A DNA stretch of 64,000 bases from an uncultured Lachnoclostridium sp. (GTDB lineage: Bacteria; Bacillota; Clostridia; Lachnospirales; Lachnospiraceae): positions 124,001 through 188,000 of the forward strand of contig CAOJBY010000001.1 of assembly GCA_948330435.1 (NCBI GenBank), written 5' to 3'. Below are positions 50,822 to 59,144 of this stretch, piece after piece (the stretch's first letter is position 1; every line of letters begins with the position of its first letter). The notes under the pieces are model-generated. The model was given only the letters and a program-made list of their open reading frames with translations, did not search any database and was not told where the DNA came from. Both the position numbers and the translations under genes were made by a program.

Positions 50822-51222
50822 AATCTGTCCTCCTCTGGACGGCTGCCTTTACAGATAGCATCCAATTCCTCTTCCGAATATTTTAAAAATTCATCCGGCC
50901 TCACACAACGGTCATCCACATAAAAGCCTCTGTGTCCCGGCCAGGGTTTTCCATAAAGAATCTCGTCATAGGGAATGTCCCACTTTTCCAGCCACTTCAT
51001 CAGAACCTTTGCCGTATTGGCATTAATCATACCCAGATTTCCCTTGTAAGTATTCATATTTCGGGAGGTATACAATACAATTTTTGCACCGCCGGTCTTA
51101 TATTCCCGCATCTTTTCCACAATCTCTTTATAGGGAACCACATCTATGTACTCCTGATCTTTTCTTTTAATGGGACATATAGTTCCGTCAATATCCATTA
51201 CCAGAGTTAATCCCTCAAACAT
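50818..51222 (-). CDS. Small HAD-fold capsular-type phosphatase
   Basis: 134 aa, a minimal HAD-superfamily protein. Motif I is MDIDGT (Asp10, Asp12), motif II TSRNMNTYKGN, and the end has YVDDRCVRPDEF (acidic pair of motif IV). Proteins of this type are annotated as capsule biosynthesis phosphatases and are often encoded with a nucleotidyltransferase and an APH-like kinase, as here. It may hydrolyse a phosphorylated intermediate. GGAGGTGGAGAG precedes the ATG, and the gene overlaps the kinase-like gene by 16 bases. Confidence 0.83.
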   Translation of the reverse strand: MFEGLTLVMDIDGTICPIKRKDQEYIDVVPYKEIVEKMREYKTGGAKIVLYTSRNMNTYKGNLGMINANTAKVLMKWLEKWDIPYDEILYGKPWPGHRGFYVDDRCVRPDEFLKYSEEELDAICKGSRPEEDRL

Positions 51223-52658
51223 CTCTCCACCTCCTGCAAAATCTCAATTCCATTTAATAAAAATCCGAATACCTTTTGGGGATTATCCATGTGCAAAGGA
51301 AGCATTGATAAAAACAAAGATGCCTCATATAACCGCACAATTGGATATGAAAATTGATTTTCTTCCAAATATTTCTGAAAAACATCCACATATGCCTGAT
51401 TCTCAAAATCTATATGAAGCTTTAACTTCATATCTTTTCCTATTTCCACCTGATACAGGCCACTATTGAAAAAATCGTATCTTCCACAGATAGAATGAGA
51501 AAGTTTTGCCAAATCATACCAGGGATTCATCCAGATGTCGGCTTCTTCTTTTGCTCCTTTCGGATCAATCATCCGCAAGATATTTGCATGCCTCTGATAA
51601 AGAATATTGGAAAAACAGAGATCTCCATGGCTGACCGCAGCAAGAGGTTCAAAGGTGTATTTTTCATGTATCCGTCTGTATAAATCCTCATAATGGGAAA
51701 AAATAGCGTCAATATCTTTATAAGGAGTTCCAACCCCAATCAGTCCATTCATTCTCTCAAAATAAGAACTTTTTTTAAATCCGGTAAGCCGTTCCATAAC
51801 CTTGTCCAGATACAAGAATTTAGATTGTTTTTCATATTCCTCTTTTGATATTTTCTTTGTACATCTTGTTCTTAAAAAATAAAATAACTGACACAGAATT
51901 TGATCCAAATCCTCCGGAGAAACAGCCCCATGTACATATTGAATGGCAAGATCTGTCATATGCATACGTTCCATGCTATAACAGGCCGTCTTTTCCGATT
52001 CCTCATAAGAATAAGGCTGCACAAACCAATGCTGCATTTCCCTGGGTAGAAAGTAATAGAATTGATACTCACTCTTTATTTTTTCTTTGTTGGTGGATCT
52101 CTTTGTTACTGTATACCGATCCCCCTCCAGTGTATTAAAAAATCTTGCATCAAATCCACTGGTAATATAACGGATAAATTCGTCAAAAGAACTTAAATCT
52201 ACCAGCATATCTCCCGGAAGAACTTCCATCTCCTCATTACCCTCCGGATTACTTCCCTTTTTCACCCATTCCCCAAATTGCTCAGTATCCGAAAAAAGTA
52301 AAGCTGCTATATGCTTATCTACCAATACTTTTTTTGACTGATTTAAAAATTGTGCTTTATCCAGGAGTAAGCCAAACATCTGAGGATCCAGGATACCACA
52401 GGATGAATATAAATATATAACTGCTGTGGACTGCACAGCAGACAATACCAGTCCAATACTTTCTTCCCTTTTACTTTCCTCTGAAAAAGGACAGAACTTT
52501 AGGATATAATCTTTTTTCTCCAGGATTTCCTCTACTCGTTTTTGAATGGTTTTCTGTTTAAATATAATGCTTCCATAGCTTTTATTTCCAACAACCTGTG
52601 CAATTTTTTCATTTGGCCGAGTTCTGTCATCATACAGAACAAATACCTGTTTTCTCAT
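51207..52658 (-). CDS. APH/choline kinase-like phosphotransferase with unknown N-terminal domain
   Basis: About 483 aa. The C-terminal part (about 170-483) is a kinase fold of the aminoglycoside phosphotransferase/choline kinase class: VTKRS with the ATP lysine (about 186), the catalytic loop SHGDLCFSN (His344, Asp346, Asn351) and the metal-binding IDPKG (Asp365). The first 170 residues form a separate alpha/beta domain that I do not recognise. It probably phosphorylates a small alcohol or sugar that the nucleotidyltransferase then activates. The start at 52658 overlaps the upstream stop (ATGA), and a GGGAG site lies 9 bases before. Confidence 0.78.
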   Translation of the reverse strand: MRKQVFVLYDDRTRPNEKIAQVVGNKSYGSIIFKQKTIQKRVEEILEKKDYILKFCPFSEESKREESIGLVLSAVQSTAVIYLYSSCGILDPQMFGLLLDKAQFLNQSKKVLVDKHIAALLFSDTEQFGEWVKKGSNPEGNEEMEVLPGDMLVDLSSFDEFIRYITSGFDARFFNTLEGDRYTVTKRSTNKEKIKSEYQFYYFLPREMQHWFVQPYSYEESEKTACYSMERMHMTDLAIQYVHGAVSPEDLDQILCQLFYFLRTRCTKKISKEEYEKQSKFLYLDKVMERLTGFKKSSYFERMNGLIGVGTPYKDIDAIFSHYEDLYRRIHEKYTFEPLAAVSHGDLCFSNILYQRHANILRMIDPKGAKEEADIWMNPWYDLAKLSHSICGRYDFFNSGLYQVEIGKDMKLKLHIDFENQAYVDVFQKYLEENQFSYPIVRLYEASLFLSMLPLHMDNPQKVFGFLLNGIEILQEVERCLRD

Positions 52659-53410
52659 TTCTTTCTTCTCCCAAAAAATCGAAAGCATATAAATATCAGA
52701 ATTAATACAAACAAAATATACATACTTAGGCGGTTATAGATTACAAACACTTCATTCTTTTCTGTAGAAAATATTGACTGAATATAATCCGCAAATTCTG
52801 CAAGGCCAAATGTCATCTGCTTATAATGGGAAATCAACCAAAGCAAACCAAATTCTGCTATCCATCCAAGAGCAGAACAAAAGATAATCAAATATTGCCT
52901 GCCTTTAATGAGATCCTTTGTATAATCATACCATTCCCGAAACATTTCCATAGCAGAAAGTATATGAATTCCCCTCTTGCTCTTAGAATTACGTATCATA
53001 TATTCATTCAAATACAGATAAGTAGGCTCAAACATACGGTACACTAACATTACGATCAAAAGAAATATCAGTAATATCCCTGTTATCCAGGTCAGTTTGC
53101 GAAGAATAAACAGATCATAGGGAATTAAAAACAAAAGTAAAATAAATGTATCAAAAAATCGATCCAGTACAACGCTTAAAATTCCTATTTGCATACACTT
53201 AGTAAACCGTACAACGCAAAATATTCGATAAATCTCTCCCAGCTTAAAAGGAATCAGCAGATTGAAAAAGGTAGTCTTTATGTATAAAAAAACAAATTCT
53301 TTTACAGAAATCTTCTGTTCCAAAAGAACCAGATAAAAACGCATCATTTTCAATGCATGCACTACAAACAGCCCTGCCAGAAATAACGGTACAAGATACA
53401 ACATTTTCAT
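52655..53410 (-). CDS. Lysylphosphatidylglycerol synthase TM-type (flippase-like) membrane protein
   Basis: About 251 aa with roughly 6-7 membrane helices, matching the UPF0104/LPG_synthase_TM group. The conserved parts are YIKTTFFNLLIPFKLGEIYRI in the first third (broken as 46-66), LDRFFDTFILLL, and WIAEFGLLW. Family members are thought to move or anchor lipid intermediates, and the MprF N-domain is a flippase. It is somewhat short for the family (usually near 300 aa). The ATG at 53410 with AGGA upstream is preferred over the TTG at 53416. Confidence 0.78.
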   Translation of the reverse strand: MKMLYLVPLFLAGLFVVHALKMMRFYLVLLEQKISVKEFVFLYIKTTFFNLLIPFKLGEIYRIFCVVRFTKCMQIGILSVVLDRFFDTFILLLFLIPYDLFILRKLTWITGILLIFLLIVMLVYRMFEPTYLYLNEYMIRNSKSKRGIHILSAMEMFREWYDYTKDLIKGRQYLIIFCSALGWIAEFGLLWLISHYKQMTFGLAEFADYIQSIFSTEKNEVFVIYNRLSMYILFVLILIFICFRFFGRRKK

Positions 53411-53420
53411 AGACAAGTCC

Positions 53421-54218
53421 TCACTTGTTTTTCTGTATCACATGTGCCAGATAAGCACTCCGGGGAATCTCTCTTAATTCTGTTTTTATAAATTCATGAT
53501 TTCTTCTGTAGGACACAAGCATTTTTAATACAGATACGGCCTGGCTTGCCATCTTAACATTAGATACCTGATCCTCTTCTCTCCATGTAATCGGAAAAAA
53601 CATAATTCTATGCTTATAATAATGAGATGCCAGAATCATACAATAATTAAATGTTAGTTTATCCGGGAATTTTTCATAGAAATGATCTTTCAGCATGGAA
53701 ACAGAATACATATTCAATCCGGAACCCAGATCAAAAATGCGATTTCTCACCACTACAGAAAATAAGAAGTTATATATAATATTGCCAAAAGTACGGAAAA
53801 GAGAATATCCTTTCAGTCGGGACCCACGCATGAACCGTCCTCCCAGACAGCAGTCATACTTTTTATAAAGCTTCTTTTTCAATACTCGATCCATATCATG
53901 AATATCTCCCTGATCATCTCCATGAAGAACAATCACATAATCATACTCATGATCTATGGCATACTGAAAAGCAGTCTTATGGGATCCTCCAAGACCATAA
54001 TTATCCTGATTCCGTAACAATGTAAGAGGAACCTGAGGATATTCTTCCATATATTCTATAACAGCTTCTTCTGTCCTGTCTGTGCTACGATTATTGATTA
54101 CAATAATTTCAGTTAAAAAAGAAAGAATTCCTTCATCCAACTGTTCAAGAACCCTTACAATTTGTTTTTCACAATTATATCCAGGAATAAAAAGAAGAAT
54201 TTTATCCTTTGTATTCAC
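53421..54218 (-). CDS. Family 2 glycosyltransferase
   Basis: About 265 aa, GT-A fold. The N-terminal LLFIPGYNCEKQI strand, the NNRSTDRTEE loop, the GLGGSHKTAFQYAI helix and the metal-binding LHGDDQGD motif are present, and GLGSGLN-like LGSGLNMYS marks the acceptor side. It resembles dolichol-phosphate-mannose-synthase-like enzymes that transfer a sugar to a lipid carrier phosphate. The start is most likely GTG at 54218, with GGAGG 9 bases upstream; the in-frame ATG at 54266 lies inside the terminator/promoter region and has no ribosome site. It is the first gene of the seven-gene operon. Confidence 0.87.
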   Translation of the reverse strand: MNTKDKILLFIPGYNCEKQIVRVLEQLDEGILSFLTEIIVINNRSTDRTEEAVIEYMEEYPQVPLTLLRNQDNYGLGGSHKTAFQYAIDHEYDYVIVLHGDDQGDIHDMDRVLKKKLYKKYDCCLGGRFMRGSRLKGYSLFRTFGNIIYNFLFSVVVRNRIFDLGSGLNMYSVSMLKDHFYEKFPDKLTFNYCMILASHYYKHRIMFFPITWREEDQVSNVKMASQAVSVLKMLVSYRRNHEFIKTELREIPRSAYLAHVIQKNK

Positions 54219-54238
54219 AACACATTTCCTCCATATAT

Positions 54239-54282
54239 AAAAAATTACTTTGGATTCTATTTCCATAAGAACCCAAAGTAAT
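54239..54282 (-). terminator. Terminator of the DUF2975/regulator/DUF4153 operon
   Basis: Long stem: ATTACTTTGG-x-TTCT (54244-54258) with AGAA-x-CCAAAGTAAT (54268-54282), followed on the minus strand by six T. It also overlaps the -10 of the next operon's promoter. Confidence 0.75.
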
Positions 54283-54309
54283 TATAGTATACTTTTTTCT
54301 GTTTGTCAT
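54281..54309 (-). promoter_or_regulatory. Promoter for the glycoconjugate operon, nested in the terminator
   Basis: ATGACA (54304-54309 on the minus strand), a 17-base spacer and TATAAT (54281-54286). Transcripts would start near 54274, inside the 5' arm of the terminator stem, so they would lack half of it and escape termination. Confidence 0.6.
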
Positions 54310-54320
54310 CCATCCATTTT

Positions 54321-55781
54321 TCAAAAATAGCTACTTACATTTTCTGCTGCTTTCTGTCCAAGATAACGGGACAAATTAAAGTTTCGAATTCCAATTCTTT
54401 CCTGGCTGCGTATTCTGCAAAAATAAGTATCCAGCTTTTCCTTAGCCAAGGGAGTAATCTCATCACAGGAAGCAAGTGCATCCGCATAAACTCCTGCCGC
54501 ATCTGCGGAAAGTGTTGTAATATATTGATTCTCCGGTGTAATATTAAGCCCTACCTCTGAAATATTATAACTTGCTATAATTGCATCAATTCTGCTTAAA
54601 GAAAGTACTATATAAATAGCAGTCACTACAAAAGTACTAAATCTGAACAATGGAAACGTTTCTTTGTAGATGCTTCGCATCACTCCTCCCAAAAGAATTG
54701 CAAGTACCAAAAGAGCAGCAAGTACCAGAATTCGAAGTCTTGTAAGCTGGTATGCTCCAATATAAAGCAACATTCGATACGCGGATGAAATAATCATAAT
54801 ATAGGTACAGCCAGATATAAATGTCAAAATCATCTTCAAAAGCTTATTTTCACGAAATATTCCCAAACAGGTAAGCACCAGTGCCAGATTAATGATACAG
54901 ACAAATAAAAGCTGAAAAAATCCCTGCCTTGCATAAGTACTGTAAGTATACCCGGAGGGGAGACAAATTCCGTTGGTAAAAACGTATGAAATTTGAATTC
55001 CACAGAATATCAAATATACTACTGCAATCAATAATAAGAAAGTAATTGCAATCAAAGGTTCCTGGGTACGTCTGTCCTTTTGCTGCGGATCTAATTCTTT
55101 CTGACTGATACAGTAAAATAGACTGTAAAAAAATAAAAAGCCTAAAAAGAACATAAGGAACATGCGAATCAACTTTGTAGGAATAATAATCTCTCGAAAT
55201 ACAATATAAATGATCCGTCCTACCAAATTGCTAAAAACAGCGTCTGCAGAAACTAACAAAGATAAAATCACACTTAAAAGGGGAATGGAAATCCCAATTC
55301 CCATCAATATATAGGTAATTTGAGAAGATCGACTTTTGTCTTTCTCTGTTTTCCAAATCTTTTTATGAGAAAATGCAGAAAAGGAATTTACAATTATGTG
55401 AAAGAAAAACAAATACATGCTTCCCAAATATTTTGTAAACTTCCATTCCCTGTCCTCATAAGAATTATGAAGAACCATAATTCCAAAAAGCAGCCAGATT
55501 CCAATTTTATTAAACCAAATAATCCAGCTATTATCTGTCAGACAGATAGAGATGGACAATAGAATAATAGAGGTTGTGTAAAAAGTGGAATCCTTTTTCA
55601 ATATCTGCTCTTCATATTTCATTAACTTAAAGTAAAGGAAAAGAAATCCTATGGTAAAAACAGGATACGTAATTCCTATAGGATTATCAAAAAGACAAAA
55701 TACATAAAATACGGAAAATATCAAACAAATTTTGTAAAAGCGAGACGCATTTTTCCAAAGTTCCTTTTTCTTTTCTTCCAT
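54321..55781 (-). CDS. Polytopic membrane protein, DUF4153/DUF4173 type
   Basis: 486 aa with about 11-12 membrane helices. The layout and segments such as FNKIGIWLLFGIMVLHN, LLVSADAVFSNLV and FFLGFLFFYSLFY match DUF4153/DUF4173 proteins of Firmicutes. Family function is unknown. The soluble C-terminal tail (SADAAGVYADALASCDEITP) is typical. Its ATG overlaps the stop of the small regulator gene (TGATG), so the two are co-translated and the regulator probably controls this gene. Confidence 0.83.
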   Translation of the reverse strand: MEEKKKELWKNASRFYKICLIFSVFYVFCLFDNPIGITYPVFTIGFLFLYFKLMKYEEQILKKDSTFYTTSIILLSISICLTDNSWIIWFNKIGIWLLFGIMVLHNSYEDREWKFTKYLGSMYLFFFHIIVNSFSAFSHKKIWKTEKDKSRSSQITYILMGIGISIPLLSVILSLLVSADAVFSNLVGRIIYIVFREIIIPTKLIRMFLMFFLGFLFFYSLFYCISQKELDPQQKDRRTQEPLIAITFLLLIAVVYLIFCGIQISYVFTNGICLPSGYTYSTYARQGFFQLLFVCIINLALVLTCLGIFRENKLLKMILTFISGCTYIMIISSAYRMLLYIGAYQLTRLRILVLAALLVLAILLGGVMRSIYKETFPLFRFSTFVVTAIYIVLSLSRIDAIIASYNISEVGLNITPENQYITTLSADAAGVYADALASCDEITPLAKEKLDTYFCRIRSQERIGIRNFNLSRYLGQKAAENVSSYF

Positions 55782-56020
55782 CAGATTCCCTCCTCACTAA
55801 TTCGAATGCCTTCTTCCTCTGGCACATATTCCAATATATCCCCCGGCTGACAATCAAGAGCCTTGCAAATCGCATTCAAAGTAGTAAAACGTACAGCTTT
55901 CGCCTTATTATTTTTTAAAATAGACAGATTTGCCATAGTAATATCTACTTCCTTTGCCAGCTCTGTCAATCCTATCTTTCGCCTTGCCATCATAACATCA
56001 AGATTAATTACAATTGACAT
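55781..56020 (-). CDS. Small Cro/CI-type (HTH_26) transcriptional regulator
   Basis: 79 aa, single helix-turn-helix domain: MMARRKIGLTELAKEVDITM with the recognition helix in MANLSILKNNKAK, and the ending LDCQPGDILEY typical of the YozG/HTH_26 subgroup. Such regulators are often paired with a DUF2975 membrane protein, as here (15 bases apart). It probably autoregulates the three-gene operon. Confidence 0.92.
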   Translation of the reverse strand: MSIVINLDVMMARRKIGLTELAKEVDITMANLSILKNNKAKAVRFTTLNAICKALDCQPGDILEYVPEEEGIRISEEGI

Positions 56021-56035
56021 CGTTTTTTCCTCCCA

Positions 56036-56485
56036 CTATATAGTCAAATCATTTTCCAGCTTGTAGGTAACTGCCTGATCAAATACCTTGGACAATACCT
56101 TACTAAACAGACCGGCAATGACAAATACCAGAATAATTACCAGAGTAGCCGGGGTAATTACTATTATAAGCCGAATAACACTAACAGCCGCAATACAAAA
56201 GCTGTAGGTTCCCATACGATTTAAACTCCTCACATTCTCTTTTACAAAACAATTCTCATGAAGAACCGTAGCAAACATATTGCGAAGTTCCAGAATAATC
56301 AAAATTGCAAATACACCGGAAATAAAAAAAAGAAACAGCATGGGATAATAAAAAATTTCGTAATGTGGAAAATACTTTCCAATAAATTTAAGGGAAATTG
56401 GAAGAGTCAGGCATACTAAAATTCCTGCATAAAACATAAAATCCAAAATCCCTTTTGTAATCTTTGTCACATTAGTCTTTTTCAT
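56036..56485 (-). CDS. DUF2975 membrane protein
   Basis: About 149 aa with four membrane helices (about 12-34, 50-72, 95-117, 122-140) and the LRNMFATVLHENCFVKENVRSLNRMG segment between helices 2 and 3 that typifies DUF2975 (68-93). Function unknown. The ATG at 56485 is chosen because AGGAGG lies 6 bases upstream; the frame runs open to 56554 through the terminator. First gene of the operon with the small regulator and the DUF4153-type protein. Confidence 0.87.
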   Translation of the reverse strand: MKKTNVTKITKGILDFMFYAGILVCLTLPISLKFIGKYFPHYEIFYYPMLFLFFISGVFAILIILELRNMFATVLHENCFVKENVRSLNRMGTYSFCIAAVSVIRLIIVITPATLVIILVFVIAGLFSKVLSKVFDQAVTYKLENDLTI

Positions 56486-56510
56486 ATAAAGCCTCCTGAA
56501 TATGTACAGA

Positions 56511-56557
56511 ATAAAAAAAGATGCAGTTACCACTCGTTTTTGTGATAACTGCATCTT
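56511..56557 (-). terminator. Terminator of gyrA
   Basis: A 12-bp perfect stem, AAGATGCAGTTA (56518-56529) with TAACTGCATCTT (56546-56557), followed on the minus strand by seven T. Confidence 0.85.
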
Positions 56558-56581
56558 ATCATATTATATTGTGAAAATCAA
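56553..56581 (-). promoter_or_regulatory. Possible promoter for the DUF2975 operon, nested in the gyrA terminator
   Basis: TTGATT (56576-56581 on the minus strand), a 17-base spacer and TAAGAT (56553-56558). The -10 lies in the 5' arm of the terminator, so transcripts from here would start within the stem and not form it fully. Confidence 0.45.
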
Positions 56582-56612
56582 TATTTTCTTATTGTTTTTC
56601 GATATTTATTTA

Positions 56613-59108
56613 TCAATTTTCATTTTCTTCTTCGGAATTCTCCTGGATGTCCTCCTCGGATGCATCCTGTCCCCGAACCTTTGCAATGCTGGCCACTGTT
56701 ACATTCTCAGAATCTACATTCATAAGTTTTACGCCGGAAGCAATCCTTCCTACAATTGAGATTCCATTACAGGGTATACGGATAATGATTCCTTCTGTAG
56801 TAATAAGCATAACTTCATTATCCTCATTTACTGCCTTGGCACCAATGACGTATCCTGTCTTATCTGTAATCTTGTAACACTTGACTCCTTTACCTCCCCT
56901 GTTTTGAGCACCAAACTCTTCCATATGTGTGCGTTTTCCGAGACCCTTTTCTGAGACTACCAGAAGATATTCTCCCTGAGTATGAACTTGCATAGCTACA
57001 ACCTCATCCTGATCTGTCAAATTCATTCCTATGACACCCATAGATGTACGTCCTGTAGGTCTTACATCTGTCTCATGGAAGCGAATGCACATACCAAACT
57101 TGGTAATAAGAAGTACATCTTGCTCATTATCTGTATATTTTACTTCAATCAATTCATCTCCATCACGAAGATTAATAGCCAAAAGCCCTGTTTTACGTAC
57201 ATTGGCATAATCCTGAATAGAGGTCTTCTTTACAAGACCGTTTTTAGTAGCCATAAACAAATATTTGCCTTCATTATAATCTTTTATGGGAATCACGGCC
57301 GTAATCTTCTCTCCTGGCTGGAGTTGTAACAAATTGATGATTGCCGTTCCCCTGGAGGTTCTTCCTGACTCCGGAATCTCATAAGCTTTTAGACGGTATA
57401 CCTTACCTGTATTGGTAAAGAACATGAGATAATGGTGAGTAGTAGTCATCATCAGGTCTTCAATGTAATCCTCACTGATGGTCTGCATTCCCTTGATTCC
57501 CTTACCTCCGCGATTTTGGCTCTTGAAATTATCCGTAGTCATTCGCTTGATATATCCCAGATTTGTCATAGTTATTACCGCATCTTCCTCTGGTATCAAA
57601 TCTTCCATAGACAAATCAAATTCATCATAGCCAATACGGGTTCTTCTCTCATCGCCAAACTTTTCAGAGATAATGAGAATCTCTTCTTTAATGACTCCCA
57701 AAAGCTTTTTCTCATCTGCCAGGATAGCCTTTAAATACTCAATCTGTTCCATCAGACTTTTATATTCTGCCTCCAGTTTTTCCCGTTCCAATCCGGTAAG
57801 AGCCCTTAGGCGCATATCTACAATAGCCTGTGCCTGTACATCATCCAGATCAAAACGTTCTATCAAGCCTTCTTTTGCAATCTGAGTAGATCGGGAACCG
57901 CGAATAATCTTAATAACCTCATCAATATAATCGAGGGCAATTAGCAATCCCTTTAAAATATGAGCCCGTTCTTCAGCTTTATTTAACTCATACTTTGTCC
58001 TTCTTGTAACTACATCTTCCTGATGAAGAAGATAATACTTCAACATATCCAGAAGATTTAATGTCTTTGGCTGATTATTTACCAAAGACAGCATGTTCAC
58101 ACCAAAGGTATCCTGAAGCTGAGTATGCTTATAAAGCTGATTCAGAATCACATTTGCATTAACGTCTTTTCTCAGTTCGATATTAATCCTCATTCCCTCA
58201 CGGCTGGATTCATCACCGATATAGGTAATTCCGTCAATTCGTTTTTCCTTTACCAGATCTGCAATCTTTTCAATGAGTCGGGCCTTATTGACCATATAAG
58301 GAAGTTCTGTAACTACAATTCTGTTTTTTCCGTTAGCCATAGCTTCTATATTCGTTATGGCACGAACACGGATTTTACCCCTGCCTGTCCGGTAAGCCTC
58401 CTCAATTCCTCTGGTTCCCAGAATTTCTGCACCAGTAGGAAAATCCGGCCCCTTGACAATCTTCAATACTTCTTCAATCTCCGTATCCCGATCTTCAAGT
58501 ACCCGATTATCAATCAACTTTACCACTGCGGCAATAATTTCTTTTAGATTATGAGGCGGTATATTTGTAGCCATTCCTACAGCAATACCGGTAGTACCAT
58601 TTACCAGAAGATTTGGATATCTGGATGGCAATACAGAAGGTTCTTTCTCTGTCTCATCAAAATTTGGTACAAAGTCTACAGTATTCTTATTGATATCTGC
58701 CAGCATTTCCATGGAAATCTTACTTAAACGTGCCTCCGTATAACGCATGGCTGCTGCACCATCACCGTCTACGGAACCAAAATTGCCATGTCCATCTACC
58801 AGAGGATATCGAGTAGACCATTCCTGAGCCATATTTACTAAAGCACCATAGATAGAACTGTCTCCATGGGGATGATATTTACCCATGGTATCACCAACGA
58901 TACGGGCACATTTACGATGTGGCTTATCCGGGCCATTGTTTAACTCGATCATGGAATATAGTACCCGGCGTTGTACTGGCTTTAATCCATCTCTTACATC
59001 CGGCAATGCCCGGGCTGCGATTACACTCATGGCATAATCAATATAGGAATCTTCCATGGTTTTTTTCAGATCTACCTCATGGACCTTATCAAAGATATTA
59101 TCTTCCAT
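56613..59108 (-). CDS. gyrA: DNA gyrase subunit A
   Basis: 831 aa, full length. It forms the DNA-cleaving core of gyrase with GyrB and introduces negative supercoils. The N-terminal breakage-reunion domain carries the catalytic Tyr123 in AAAMRYTEARL and the GKYHPHGDSSIYG quinolone-binding helix. The C-terminal beta-pinwheel has the GyrA box QNRGGKG (first copy in SQNRGGKGIKG) and ends in a run of acidic residues (SEEDIQENSEEENEN). At the position equal to E. coli Asp87 there is Gly88, with Ser84 at the Ser83 position. It lies 36 bases downstream of gyrB and ends in a strong terminator. Confidence 0.98.
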   Translation of the reverse strand: MEDNIFDKVHEVDLKKTMEDSYIDYAMSVIAARALPDVRDGLKPVQRRVLYSMIELNNGPDKPHRKCARIVGDTMGKYHPHGDSSIYGALVNMAQEWSTRYPLVDGHGNFGSVDGDGAAAMRYTEARLSKISMEMLADINKNTVDFVPNFDETEKEPSVLPSRYPNLLVNGTTGIAVGMATNIPPHNLKEIIAAVVKLIDNRVLEDRDTEIEEVLKIVKGPDFPTGAEILGTRGIEEAYRTGRGKIRVRAITNIEAMANGKNRIVVTELPYMVNKARLIEKIADLVKEKRIDGITYIGDESSREGMRINIELRKDVNANVILNQLYKHTQLQDTFGVNMLSLVNNQPKTLNLLDMLKYYLLHQEDVVTRRTKYELNKAEERAHILKGLLIALDYIDEVIKIIRGSRSTQIAKEGLIERFDLDDVQAQAIVDMRLRALTGLEREKLEAEYKSLMEQIEYLKAILADEKKLLGVIKEEILIISEKFGDERRTRIGYDEFDLSMEDLIPEEDAVITMTNLGYIKRMTTDNFKSQNRGGKGIKGMQTISEDYIEDLMMTTTHHYLMFFTNTGKVYRLKAYEIPESGRTSRGTAIINLLQLQPGEKITAVIPIKDYNEGKYLFMATKNGLVKKTSIQDYANVRKTGLLAINLRDGDELIEVKYTDNEQDVLLITKFGMCIRFHETDVRPTGRTSMGVIGMNLTDQDEVVAMQVHTQGEYLLVVSEKGLGKRTHMEEFGAQNRGGKGVKCYKITDKTGYVIGAKAVNEDNEVMLITTEGIIIRIPCNGISIVGRIASGVKLMNVDSENVTVASIAKVRGQDASEEDIQENSEEENEN

Positions 59109-59144
59109 TCTATTCTCCTAATTTAAGTTCCTTAAAATTTTATT

